NCBI RefSeq assembly: GCF_018255755.1
Contig: NZ_CP073766.1
Coordinates: 1,488,001-1,552,000 of the forward strand
Direction: 5' to 3'
Length of the DNA: 64,000 nt
Origin: Chitinophaga sp. HK235
GTDB lineage: Bacteria; Bacteroidota; Bacteroidia; Chitinophagales; Chitinophagaceae
Of this stretch, positions 1 to 8,766 are shown piece by piece. A program made the position numbers and the translations under genes. Every line of letters starts with the position of its first letter. Positions within the stretch are counted from its first letter, which is position 1. The notes beneath the pieces are model-generated. The model saw only the letters and a list, made by a program, of their open reading frames with translations. It was not told the DNA's origin and did no database searches.

Positions 1-1204
1 CTGTTCTGCCGCTGAAGCTCAGCCCAAAAGCAGTGCGTGCGCCGAAGTTCTGCGCGATATTGGACGACAGCCCTGCTGCAAAAGCCTGCGATTGTTTGTA
101 GCCGCTGAAATAAGCACTGGTGGTATTGCTGACGTGCGATGAGAAGGCATATTGATGGGAAAGCCCCGCGCGGTATGTTTCAAAAGCAACATACCCTTTA
201 TTCTTCAGGTATGGCACTTCACCGGTATCTTTCTTCTGAGCAAACTGGCTGCTGTCGAGCTGTCCGGCCAGCTGATCATTGGAGTTGTTGTAGGCGGCGT
301 ATACAGAAAACGTTTGCTTTTCATTGCTGTGAAAATCCCCTATGAAAGACACAAAATCTTTTTTGGATGCACTGTTGATACGGTAGCTGTCGTAGTTCTG
401 ATGGCCGTAGTTCAACATAATAGAAGACTTATCGTCCGCATATTCCAGGCGGGTATTGGTTCTGAACAGGCCATAGCTGCCCGCCAGCGTTTCCTGGGAG
501 ATGCGTGTACCATACACCACCGGCTTGAGCGTATACATTTTCAGCACACCGCCGATGCCGCTGCCATAGAGGCTGGAAGCGGGTCCTTTGATCACTTCCA
601 TACGGCCCAGGATAGAGAAGTCTATATCATCGAGGATGGTAGTGCCTTCCGCATCAGTTACCGGAATACCGTTCAGGTAAGCCTTATAGCCCGTTCCATT
701 GAAGTTGGTGCCATTGCCGTAACCACGTAGGGTGATGCGCTGACCGCCGGCCATTGTTCTTTTCTCCATGCGCACCCCGGGAATCAGATTGAGCGCATAT
801 TCCGGGAAAATGCCATCATTCCGTTGCAGGTCTTTCCTACCAAGAACGGCCACCGACTGCGGTTGTAACAGATTGCTGCGGGGCTTCGCCGCATTGACGG
901 AAATCTCGCTGAGATTATAGGAAGTAGCCGCAAGACCTATCAATATCAACGGACTACCGTCCTTTGCCCGCACAGTCTGCGGCTCATAACCGGAGGCCAT
1001 CACCAGTAACCGGTTGTAATGCGCGCTGATACTGAAACTGCCTGCAATGTCGGTTGTTGCCAGCAGCTGATCACCGGAATAAATGCCAGCACCTTTTACG
1101 GGAGATAACGTATACAGATCATACACCCTGCCTTTGAGAGGCTGTTGGGCATAGGCATACAGCACACATAGCAATGACGCCATCAATAGGGAGATTTTTT
1201 TCAT
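1..1204 (-). CDS. TonB-dependent receptor, 5' part (runs off left edge)
   Basis: Outer-membrane TonB-dependent transporter, seen only as its first ~401 residues because the gene runs off the left edge. It opens with a signal peptide (MKKISLLMASLLCVLYAYAQ), then a short carboxypeptidase-regulatory-like beta domain (about residues 22-95). A plug domain follows, with recognisable plug features: NLIPGVRMEKRT, RITLRGYGNG, and an IKGPASSLYGSG stretch around residues 225-240. The start of the beta barrel comes next. It lacks the SusC-type CarboxypepD-STN arrangement of the receptor at the right end of the window, so it looks like a siderophore, metal or vitamin type receptor. The substrate cannot be told from the sequence. 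No partner gene is visible on this side. Start chosen at the ATG directly before the signal peptide. Confidence 0.85.
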   Translation of the reverse strand, partial: MKKISLLMASLLCVLYAYAQQPLKGRVYDLYTLSPVKGAGIYSGDQLLATTDIAGSFSISAHYNRLLVMASGYEPQTVRAKDGSPLILIGLAATSYNLSEISVNAAKPRSNLLQPQSVAVLGRKDLQRNDGIFPEYALNLIPGVRMEKRTMAGGQRITLRGYGNGTNFNGTGYKAYLNGIPVTDAEGTTILDDIDFSILGRMEVIKGPASSLYGSGIGGVLKMYTLKPVVYGTRISQETLAGSYGLFRTNTRLEYADDKSSIMLNYGHQNYDSYRINSASKKDFVSFIGDFHSNEKQTFSVYAAYNNSNDQLAGQLDSSQFAQKKDTGEVPYLKNKGYVAFETYRAGLSHQYAFSSHVSNTTSAYFSGYKQSQAFAAGLSSNIAQNFGARTAFGLSFSGRT

Positions 1205-1654
1205 TTTTTTTCAAATGTTTGGTTGATATATAATGCTCATCAGTATTATCTATGGGCCAACTTCAGCAGGTTCATTGTTCACAACGGGATCGGGTTGACA
1301 GGGGCATCAGGGTTTTCATTGTCAGCTCGGATATTCAATTTAAACAAGAATACCCCTTCTTCGCTAAAGCTAATAAAAAATTATCATGAAGTACATTTTT
1401 TTTTGCCAGGAGACACACTTTGTTCGCGGGGATTTTTTTTATATATTTACAGGCAGAATGTTAACGCCCGGATCATTAGTATACCCAACTTTTTCTGGTA
1501 ATTTTCGTTCTTAATTCCATTTGCTAACCTTTTCCCTGTAGGGAAATCCTAATTTGTCTGTATGAACCATATTCTTTGCCTTTTTATTGATTGTGCGCCG
1601 GCACTCACCTATCGTTTTCTGCAAATAAGTAACCAAAACTAAAATATTCATCGT
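1205..1654. other. Intergenic region between divergent TonB receptor and vgrG
   Basis: 450 bases without a convincing gene. It is very A/T-rich near 1370-1460 and must carry the divergent promoters of the receptor (minus) and vgrG (plus). I see no hairpin, repeat or RNA gene that I can support. Confidence 0.5.
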
Positions 1655-4600
1655 ATGGCCCAACTTACCAATGCAACGTTCAGCATAGGTGGTAACCCCG
1701 TAGCACAATTCACCTCCTTTTCGCTCCACCAGCGCATCTTTGACCATCACCAGTTCACATTTGTTTGTCCTGCACAAACCATTGACGGTGTGAGTGGCCT
1801 GTTCTCGTCTTCCCGCGAGATGATCGGCAGCGCTTTTGAAGCGCATATCTCCGGTGTGGGACTCAAAGGAGATTTGTTGTTTAATGGTATTATTACAGGC
1901 ATTGAAACCTCGAGGGTCAACGGCGACTACGGAGAGGTTATTATCTCCGGCCACAGTCCTACCGTGATGCTGGACAGCGGCCCACACTGCAAGACCTGGG
2001 AGCAAAAAAATCTGAAGAGTATTGCCCAGGACATCTTAAAGTTTTTTCCGCAACAACAGCTGGCGCCCAAAGTGCAGCCATTGTACAGGGAGCCATTTGA
2101 ATACATGGTCCAATACAAGGAAACAGCATGGGCCTTCCTGCAGCGGCTGACGGCCGAATGCGGGGAATGGCTTTTCTGGGATGGCCGTAACCTCGTTATC
2201 GGCCCTCCGGACGGGACTGACAAAACCAAACTGTTTTATGGCAGCCACCTTAGCCACTTCAGCATCAACCTCAATGCCAGACCAGCCGGGATGCAATATA
2301 TGGGCTGGGACTACCAAAGCAGCCAGCTGCATACCAGCCGTCCGCTCAGTGAAAGCATCCATCAGAAAGCGGGATTAAACTCCCTCGGCGAAAAGGTGTA
2401 TGAGAAAGCGCAGACCATATATGCCACCCAACCCAAACAATGGAATTTCCGCTTTGCCGACAGCAAAAAACAACAGGATGAAATGGCTACCCTGCGCAAC
2501 GCCATGGAAAGCACCCGAATGATCCATCTGACAGGGAAAAGCGGGCATCCGGGCCTTGCCATCGGCAACAAAGCTGAAATAGCCAATATGAATGTGTTTA
2601 ATGGCGATGCGGAGGAATATGGTGAATACCTGATCACTGAAATCAATCATTTTGTAGATACCAAAGGGGATTACAGCAACCAGTTCACTGCCATCCCCTC
2701 CTCCATCCAGCTGCCACCGGTAGCGATCCCGGAATCCCCGGTCTGTGAGGCGCAAAGTGCCATCGTCACAGACAACCACGACCCGCAGGGCCTGGGCAGG
2801 GTCCGTGTAAAATTCCACTGGATGAACGGAGAAGAGAAGACACCGTGGATACGCGTTATGTCTTCCCATGCCGGCGGCGGCAAAGGCATCTTCTTCATTC
2901 CGGAGCTGGAGGAAGAAGTGATCATCGGTTTTGAAGGAGACAATCCTATAAAGCCCTATGTGCTGGGGACCGTCTACCACGGCCGCGCCGGTAACAGCTT
3001 CAGTAATCCTGGTAACGATATAAAGACGATACAGACGCGTAGCGGAACCAAAATCCGTATGGACGATGCCGCCGGATCCGTATTTGTGGAAGACCCCAGC
3101 GGCAACACCTGGTTTATGGACGGCAACGGAAATATCAGTGTACAGGCACCCCATAACATTCGTATCAATGCAGGGCAGGATATACAGCTGAATGCCGGCC
3201 AAAATATGGAAATCAATGTCGGGAACGACTTTAGCCATATTATCGGCAACAAGGCCCTGCTGCTCGCCATGAACCAGCTTTTTATACAAACGCCGTTCAT
3301 GAACCAGATCGTATCCAACTACCTGCATACACAGGCAGGAACGGCCCTGTTCAATACGCTGACGGAACTGAAATTTGAAAGCCCTGAGATGTACCTCTCG
3401 GGAGAAAAGAAACTGTTCCTGCACTCAGATACCGTAGCTACCCTCAATTCCAAAGGGAAAACCGAGATCAAAGGAGCGCAAGGCAATGCTCATACCAATG
3501 TCGCCGATAAATTCCTGAAGTCGAAGCCCGAAAAAGTGGCGCTGGCCGTTGTACACTTCCGGCCGGAAACGGCCTACGCAGGAGAATTCGGGTTTGACTG
3601 GCTTCGTATAGACGACAACGGGCTGACTACCGAACCCGCCTATGAGAAAATCATAGAAGGGGGCTACTCAACACTGACAGACGCCAGTGGTAATCGCAGG
3701 GACCTTACCAAAACAGAGGCTTTTGACAAACTGAAGAAAGAGTATTTAACCCTGCCCATCGAGCGGAAAGCACCGCCGGCAGGCTCACCCCCTCCTGTTA
3801 AGGCGCCATCTGCAGAATACTTTGTGCCTTATCTCACGCTTTTCTCCCAGGAGTTCGTCAATACCCTTACACTGCCGGCAGGAGCCGTCAAACCTAAATA
3901 TGAAGCCACTTTAAGGGTGTTGGTGGATATAGAGGAAAACCTGGACAAACTGGAATTTGAGTTTGACACCAAAGTGTTTTCACTGGACAAAACCACACTG
4001 TCAGATAAAAATGTAACCGGCGGACTTAAACAAAGCGCCAGCACCACCATCAAAATCACCTGCCTGAAAGACTTCGACCGGGATAGTGAGATCCGCATTT
4101 ATGCATACCCTCAGGGCATCACGGCCAAAAGCAAGGCAGAACAACTGGCCGCCAGAAGACTGGCAGGGAAAATAAGAGTGCTGCGCAACGGCAAAAAAGC
4201 AAGGCGACAACGTAACTTCGCTCTGGTGGGTATTGACACCAATATCAACGCCATCGCGCAGGGCCGGTTCAAAGGACAGGAAAAAATAAACCTGTATAAT
4301 GCACTACACCAGGCACTGATTGTTCCCACCATTGTTGAAACAACCCTCGATCTGACCGGAGTGGCCGACTTTCAAAATGGCGGACAACATGTTGACGGCA
4401 ATAATATTGCCTATCTGGACAAAAATAATCCCAACCGCGCTAATCCAACCTTGTACCCCGATGTTCAAAAGGCGTTTTTTAACGATAAGGACGCTCACGG
4501 CAAACCCAAAAACCAGCAATACAAGAGAGGATATTTTACTATTTTCGTCTTTGGAGTAGAGTCCAATATACCCGGCGTTTTGGGAGCAGTACAGGATATC

Positions 4601-4876
4601 GGCAAAACCAATGTTATCATGTTCACCCTGAGCGGAGGCGGAGATGATTGTACCCTGAACCATGAAACATTTCATGGGCTCGGCTTATGTCATACCCATC
4701 GTGATGGTATTCCAGTGGACATGCCGGGATACAGGTATATCTATCCAAATGCTATCGCCTCTTCACTCCAGCCGGCAGCCAATCCAACGGATGCAACAGA
4801 CAATATCATGAGTTATCAGTCTGTTGCTATTACCTCCTGGCACTGGCAATGGAAGATAATAAACACTAAAATTTGA
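1655..4876 (+). CDS. vgrG: VgrG spike protein with C-terminal metzincin-type metalloprotease domain (T6SS effector)
   Basis: Type VI secretion spike protein of 1073 residues, far longer than a plain VgrG of about 600. Residues 1-365 read as the gp27-like base and residues 369-440 as the gp5-like OB fold (motif GLGRVRVKFHW). Residues 440-620 are a beta-helix needle with repeated Q-L-N-A-G-Q type strands. An extension then contains GEFGFDWLR near 641-651, followed by beta-rich linker. The last ~220 residues carry HETFHGLGLCH (H1003, E1004, H1007, G1010, H1013), an exact HExxHxxGxxH zinc motif. NIMSY at 1050-1054 fits the metzincin Met-turn 39 residues later. The inferred role is a 'specialised' VgrG that carries a protease toxin on the spike. 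The next two genes are a lipoprotein (8 bases away) and a DUF4280 tip protein. No other T6SS structural gene is in the window. The protease assignment rests on motif and spacing only. Confidence 0.85.
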   Translation: MAQLTNATFSIGGNPVAQFTSFSLHQRIFDHHQFTFVCPAQTIDGVSGLFSSSREMIGSAFEAHISGVGLKGDLLFNGIITGIETSRVNGDYGEVIISGHSPTVMLDSGPHCKTWEQKNLKSIAQDILKFFPQQQLAPKVQPLYREPFEYMVQYKETAWAFLQRLTAECGEWLFWDGRNLVIGPPDGTDKTKLFYGSHLSHFSINLNARPAGMQYMGWDYQSSQLHTSRPLSESIHQKAGLNSLGEKVYEKAQTIYATQPKQWNFRFADSKKQQDEMATLRNAMESTRMIHLTGKSGHPGLAIGNKAEIANMNVFNGDAEEYGEYLITEINHFVDTKGDYSNQFTAIPSSIQLPPVAIPESPVCEAQSAIVTDNHDPQGLGRVRVKFHWMNGEEKTPWIRVMSSHAGGGKGIFFIPELEEEVIIGFEGDNPIKPYVLGTVYHGRAGNSFSNPGNDIKTIQTRSGTKIRMDDAAGSVFVEDPSGNTWFMDGNGNISVQAPHNIRINAGQDIQLNAGQNMEINVGNDFSHIIGNKALLLAMNQLFIQTPFMNQIVSNYLHTQAGTALFNTLTELKFESPEMYLSGEKKLFLHSDTVATLNSKGKTEIKGAQGNAHTNVADKFLKSKPEKVALAVVHFRPETAYAGEFGFDWLRIDDNGLTTEPAYEKIIEGGYSTLTDASGNRRDLTKTEAFDKLKKEYLTLPIERKAPPAGSPPPVKAPSAEYFVPYLTLFSQEFVNTLTLPAGAVKPKYEATLRVLVDIEENLDKLEFEFDTKVFSLDKTTLSDKNVTGGLKQSASTTIKITCLKDFDRDSEIRIYAYPQGITAKSKAEQLAARRLAGKIRVLRNGKKARRQRNFALVGIDTNINAIAQGRFKGQEKINLYNALHQALIVPTIVETTLDLTGVADFQNGGQHVDGNNIAYLDKNNPNRANPTLYPDVQKAFFNDKDAHGKPKNQQYKRGYFTIFVFGVESNIPGVLGAVQDIGKTNVIMFTLSGGGDDCTLNHETFHGLGLCHTHRDGIPVDMPGYRYIYPNAIASSLQPAANPTDATDNIMSYQSVAITSWHWQWKIINTKI

Positions 4877-4883
4877 TACTATC

Positions 4884-5561
4884 ATGAACGGATTTTTTTT
4901 ATCGGTAATGTCGCTACTACTTTACACATCCAGTTGTGTAAGTCAGGGAAATCAGCCTATTAAAAATCAAAAACAAGACACAATGAAACGATTCAATGAA
5001 GCGCTATATAAAAATCTGCCTGTAGATGAAAAAACAGGCTCCTACCGGCTTAGCAACGGCAACCTGGTACAGCTCATCAATAAAACACAGCATCACGGCT
5101 ATGTGGAAAAAATAAACAAATACCCTACTGCCTATACCACCTACTATGAGTACCATCTCAATGATGTTCTGAAAAAGGAAGGGCAACTCTTTTATGATTT
5201 TAATACCGGTAAGTGGAAAGAGTATGACGCCAATGGTAGCTTTGTAAAGGAAACTGATATGGACCAGCCCTATCATTTCTCTTTAGATAAGCTGATCGAT
5301 AAAATAAAAAAAGAATATTTCGTTGATCTGACACTTAAAACACCCGGCAATTCAGTAAGCCGGTTTCAATATGAAAAACTGAGCAACCGCCCTTTTTATG
5401 AGGTAAAGCTGGCTTCCAAAGAGAACAACATGAAAATAAACTATATTCTGGTGGATGGCAACAGCGGAGAGACATTGTTCAAAAGTTCCTATTATTTAAA
5501 ACAGCGGGCTAACCCATTCAATGAATATCTGAAATCACAACAGGCAAACTCCACGAAATAA
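4884..5561 (+). CDS. Lipoprotein of unknown function, candidate immunity protein for the VgrG-protease
   Basis: 225 residues, not a family I recognise. The N-terminus is hydrophobic and ends in YTSSC, so it reads as a lipoprotein signal with Cys18 as the lipidated residue. The mature part is mixed alpha/beta with MORN-like phrases (YDFNTGKWKEYDANG near residues 110-125). It starts 7 bases after the stop of the metzincin-tipped VgrG and ends 1 base before the DUF4280 gene, so all three are almost certainly one transcript. A periplasm-facing lipoprotein placed directly after a secreted protease domain is where an immunity protein would be expected. That role is inference from position and localisation; an accessory or adaptor role is equally possible. 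Confidence 0.6.
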   Translation: MNGFFLSVMSLLLYTSSCVSQGNQPIKNQKQDTMKRFNEALYKNLPVDEKTGSYRLSNGNLVQLINKTQHHGYVEKINKYPTAYTTYYEYHLNDVLKKEGQLFYDFNTGKWKEYDANGSFVKETDMDQPYHFSLDKLIDKIKKEYFVDLTLKTPGNSVSRFQYEKLSNRPFYEVKLASKENNMKINYILVDGNSGETLFKSSYYLKQRANPFNEYLKSQQANSTK

Positions 5562-5562
5562 T

Positions 5563-5901
5563 ATGCCCCAAAAGATAACGGAAAAGGCTATACTGACATG
5601 TGACAAGGGCGTCAAGCCCTCGTCATTAAAAGTTACGAGCCAACAATTCTGCATGGCCGAAAACAAGCTGATTGCCACCGAACAGGATATTGCGCCGGAG
5701 GTGAACATACCCAATTTCGGTATGTGCTCCATTACCCGCAGTCAGTGTGTGCCCGCCCCTACAGCCTGGGATAAAACCACGTCCAAAGACACGATTAATG
5801 ATTTAAGGATCCTCACCACGGAATCTTACTGCCAGTGTGCCATAGGCGGAAAGATATCTGTTCAGCATAAAGGATTCGGGGAAAATCACGAGCTACCATA
5901 A
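5563..5901 (+). CDS. DUF4280 PAAR-like protein, T6SS spike tip
   Basis: 112 residues with the layout of the DUF4280 (PAAR-like) family: an N-terminal stretch leading to an early Cys, the phrase NIPNFGMCS, then a Cys-Pro-containing segment, and a C-terminal C-x-C-x-x-GG-x-I motif (CQCAIGGKI). Members of this family are thought to cap the VgrG trimer in the manner of PAAR proteins. It is the third gene of the vgrG operon, separated by one base from the preceding lipoprotein gene, and is followed by a strong bidirectional hairpin. No effector domain is fused to it, which fits the effector being carried by VgrG instead. Confidence 0.75.
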   Translation: MPQKITEKAILTCDKGVKPSSLKVTSQQFCMAENKLIATEQDIAPEVNIPNFGMCSITRSQCVPAPTAWDKTTSKDTINDLRILTTESYCQCAIGGKISVQHKGFGENHELP

Positions 5902-5902
5902 A

Positions 5903-5940
5903 ACAATCCCCGGGAGACCTGTTTGGTTCCCGGGGATTGT
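5903..5940. terminator. Bidirectional hairpin terminator
   Basis: Perfect 13-bp inverted repeat (ACAATCCCCGGGA / TCCCGGGGATTGT) with a 12-base loop. It lies between the convergent DUF4280 gene and the 110-residue gene on the minus strand, followed by T-rich sequence. Confidence 0.85.
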
Positions 5941-5950
5941 ATTTGTCTTT

Positions 5951-6283
5951 TTACAAAGGCTGACCGGGCATCAGTTTACCCGAAGAAGCTCCGACAAACT
6001 CCAGCACTTTCACCGCGTGAGAGCCATTGAGACCGCTCTCATCCCGCTCCTGCTGAAAAGCCTTGAAGGACGCTACATTCAGCACCTCCTGCTGAATCTT
6101 CTCATCCCGGTAGGCTGAGAAATGCGAGAAGGTAACACCGTCATCCATCAGAGAAATATGGTACCAAAAGGCGGAATCGTCCATTTTTTTGAAATCTGCC
6201 AGGAATCGTTGAATGTTTTCTTTATTCTTCGCTACAAATTCCGGTTTTACTGTATAAGTAACCTGTACTGTGATCATGTCCAT
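5951..6283 (-). CDS. Small ABM-like / dimeric alpha-beta barrel protein
   Basis: 110 residues. The pattern TVQVTYTVKPEF, then a helix with DFKKMDD, then ISLMDDGVTFSHFSAYRDE resembles the ferredoxin-like fold of the antibiotic-biosynthesis monooxygenase (ABM) / dimeric alpha-beta barrel superfamily. These small proteins are often oxygenases, heme-degrading enzymes or stress proteins, but nothing in the sequence fixes the substrate. It is monocistronic, convergent with the vgrG operon, and ends at the shared hairpin. An internal Met two codons in (MITVQVTY) is an alternative start. Confidence 0.6.
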   Translation of the reverse strand: MDMITVQVTYTVKPEFVAKNKENIQRFLADFKKMDDSAFWYHISLMDDGVTFSHFSAYRDEKIQQEVLNVASFKAFQQERDESGLNGSHAVKVLEFVGASSGKLMPGQPL

Positions 6284-6426
6284 GTAAATTTTAATAGTCT
6301 AAAATAGAAAGCCTTATCAGGCATCTTACAACTATACAACAACCGGGCTGTCGTATTTTGGACATGTGCAGCGAAAAATTTTATTTTTTTCCCGTAAATC
6401 TCCTGATATAGTATCCGAAAAGGTCG

Positions 6427-7464
6427 TTATCTGAAAATAAATCCTTCTCTAAACGGATCTTCCGGGTCAAAATAAAAGGTATGTTGTCCGGTAACAAAGG
6501 CTGTTCCGCTCACTTCCGGTATTACTGCGCGATAGTCGCCAAAATTGGTCAGTTCTCTGACAGTTACCCCCATGGTGCTACCTGTGATACTTTCTATTAT
6601 AATAGTTTCATTGAGCTTTAATTCGCCTTTGGCATGATGCAATGCCGCACGCGCGCTCACCCCGGAGCCGGTAGCAGAGCGGTCCACTTCTCCTTCTGCA
6701 AAAATGCATACATTACGGCTATGATGCCCCTCTTTCAGGGCTTTCCCTGTGAAAATGGTGCCATACAAAAAACTCAGGTCTTCTTCAAATGGATGCCTGA
6801 TATCAAAATTGCTCATGACTGCGTATTTGATCCGACGTCCATAATCAATCAGCTGGTTGTAGTGGGCGGCATCCAGGCTAAGTGGCAGGTTCTCCACATC
6901 CACAAATGCATAGAAAGCACCACCATAGGCCACATCAAACTTTACATTACCGATACCAGAAACCATTATTTCCTGATCAGACAAATACAAAAAGGAAGGT
7001 ACATTACGGAAGGCAACGTTACTTACTTTCCCATTCTCCATAGTGGCATGGGCAAAAATTTTACCGGCAGGCACATTGATAGTCAGCTCAGGATTTCGCC
7101 CTTCTTTTCTGACAATACCCGTTTCCAACGCCAGCTTGGTCAGTGCAATAATAGCGTGCCCACACATGGTGCTGTAGCCTTCATTATGCAGGAAAAAAAC
7201 ATCCATATCTGCATCTGCAGATTCAGTGATCACGGCTCCATACATATCCGCATGGCCACGAGGCTCCCACATAGTGCCCGTTCGTATAAAATCCAGGTGT
7301 TCCTTGAAGTACCTCCTCTTTTCAAGAACGGTCAATCCTGCTATTGGAGGCAATCCGGAAACAAAAACACGTAAGGGTTCACCACCGGTGTGCATGTCTA
7401 TCGTTCCTATCTTTAACCATTGGGCAGGAGATTCCCAATGCAGATTATTAAGCAGCATTTGCAT
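6427..7464 (-). CDS. trans-3-hydroxy-L-proline dehydratase (proline racemase family)
   Basis: 345 residues, proline racemase fold. The first active-site motif is intact (GYSTMCGH, Cys101). At the second site, where racemases and 4-hydroxyproline epimerases have Cys in DRSPCG, this protein reads DRSATGSG, with Thr265 in the Cys position. In this family a Cys/Thr pair is the mark of trans-3-hydroxy-L-proline dehydratases, which release water to give delta-1-pyrroline-2-carboxylate. The gene lies 49 bases upstream of an ornithine-cyclodeaminase-family gene: its stop is at 6427 and that gene starts at 8476 on the same strand, so the reductase gene comes first in the transcript. The family reductase would convert the product to L-proline, making a complete two-step route. 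An alternative reading as an epimerase is disfavoured by the missing Cys. Confidence 0.85.
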   Translation of the reverse strand: MQMLLNNLHWESPAQWLKIGTIDMHTGGEPLRVFVSGLPPIAGLTVLEKRRYFKEHLDFIRTGTMWEPRGHADMYGAVITESADADMDVFFLHNEGYSTMCGHAIIALTKLALETGIVRKEGRNPELTINVPAGKIFAHATMENGKVSNVAFRNVPSFLYLSDQEIMVSGIGNVKFDVAYGGAFYAFVDVENLPLSLDAAHYNQLIDYGRRIKYAVMSNFDIRHPFEEDLSFLYGTIFTGKALKEGHHSRNVCIFAEGEVDRSATGSGVSARAALHHAKGELKLNETIIIESITGSTMGVTVRELTNFGDYRAVIPEVSGTAFVTGQHTFYFDPEDPFREGFIFR

Positions 7465-7513
7465 TTAACATGAAATTTTTGATTGATAAAGAAGGGATGA
7501 AACAAATTACTGT

Positions 7514-8476
7514 CTAAAAAGGGATGTTGGTCCCGATGTTCCTTGCCTGGGCCGCTTCGTACAGGGCTTTTGCCATGAACAGGTCAAAAAGGGCCATACC
7601 AGCAGATTTGTATGCGGTAGTACGGGTTACATCCACCTTAACCTCACCCGTTAATAGTTTTCCGATAGTGAACACATCTTCTTCCTGCAAAATTCCTTTT
7701 CGTAATGGATTAATGATATCGCCTGTTTCTACTTTAGCAAACACAGAATCAATCGCCAACTTCCCTGATAACCGGAAAACATGATCCGGCAATTCCTGCA
7801 TATCGGGTTTGTAGGAACCAATACTGATAAAATGTTTGTTCTCCAGCAAAGATGCATCATCCGGTAAAACCGGGGTAGCTGAACGGCTGGCAGCAACAAT
7901 CACATCTGTCTGTTGCAGGATAGTGACAACATCACTGCAGGGAACAATCTGCACTGACGGACTGTACTTCCTGAGCGCTGCGGTAAATGTAGTCATACCG
8001 GCTGCTGACCGCTGCAAGCAGTATATTTTTTTCAGTGGCCGAACAACAGCGGCAAAAACAGCCTGCTGTATACCCTGTACGCCGCATCCTATTAATCCGA
8101 TAGAATCAATATCAGGAGGGGTCATATATTTGATTCCTATTGCTCCCAGCGCCCCGGTACGCAATGCTGTCAGTTTTGCGGCATTCATAATGGCCAGCGG
8201 AAAACCGGTACATGCATCATTCAGCAACATTGCTCCATTGGTTACAGCCAGTTGCTGGCTTCTATTTGCCGGTACAACAGATACCAGTTTAGTCCCGAAA
8301 TAGGTCTCTGAAAAAGAGGGCATGGAAAGAAAAGTATTTTCTCCCCAGTCAATGTGCATACGTTTGGGAACAACACAGCTATGCTGCTCATTGGCAACCA
8401 GCGCTGCTTCTACTGTGGCTATCACTTCCTCTGATGAAAGGAGACCACCAATTTCATTATCGTTTAGTACCAGCAT
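7514..8476 (-). CDS. Delta-1-pyrroline-2-carboxylate reductase (ornithine cyclodeaminase / mu-crystallin family)
   Basis: 320 residues, ornithine cyclodeaminase / mu-crystallin family. An N-terminal catalytic lobe is followed by a Rossmann nucleotide-binding motif (GLIGCGVQG, about residues 133-141), and the arrangement ends in the typical dimerisation helices. Members linked to trans-3-hydroxyproline dehydratases reduce delta-1-pyrroline-2-carboxylate to L-proline with NAD(P)H. This one is the first gene of a two-gene minus-strand operon with such a dehydratase, so that role is preferred over ornithine cyclodeaminase or alanine dehydrogenase. Expected location is cytoplasmic. About 290 bases of non-coding DNA upstream, facing a divergent lipoprotein gene, must hold the operon promoter; no regulator gene lies next to it. 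Confidence 0.75.
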   Translation of the reverse strand: MLVLNDNEIGGLLSSEEVIATVEAALVANEQHSCVVPKRMHIDWGENTFLSMPSFSETYFGTKLVSVVPANRSQQLAVTNGAMLLNDACTGFPLAIMNAAKLTALRTGALGAIGIKYMTPPDIDSIGLIGCGVQGIQQAVFAAVVRPLKKIYCLQRSAAGMTTFTAALRKYSPSVQIVPCSDVVTILQQTDVIVAASRSATPVLPDDASLLENKHFISIGSYKPDMQELPDHVFRLSGKLAIDSVFAKVETGDIINPLRKGILQEEDVFTIGKLLTGEVKVDVTRTTAYKSAGMALFDLFMAKALYEAAQARNIGTNIPF

Positions 8477-8766
8477 AGTAATGCTATAAAAAAAATCAGC
8501 TCACCAAACTGGTAAGCTATACACTTAATTCCAACCGTGTAAATGTATTGACTATTGCTATCGTGGCTAGCATCAATGTTAACCACTTCTTTACTAAAAT
8601 TAACCTGCTAAAAACCCGAACAGGTTTGGGCAGAGTCTGCGAATTATAGCTGTATTTCTTTCAACTATTGGAACTATCTTATTGTTATCTATTCTGGAAG
8701 TCAGGAGTATTTACCAAACTCTTTAGTCTATAAGGTATTATTATTTAAAACTTAGAAACGACTTTT

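Noticed and set aside
1223..1501. Open frame of 92 codons upstream of vgrG
   Set aside because: Low-complexity, A/T-rich translation, no plausible start context or family; lies in the promoter region.
2375..3424. Long (349-codon) antisense frame inside vgrG
   Set aside because: Shadow of the strongly supported VgrG frame; composition reflects the complementary codons, no domain recognised.
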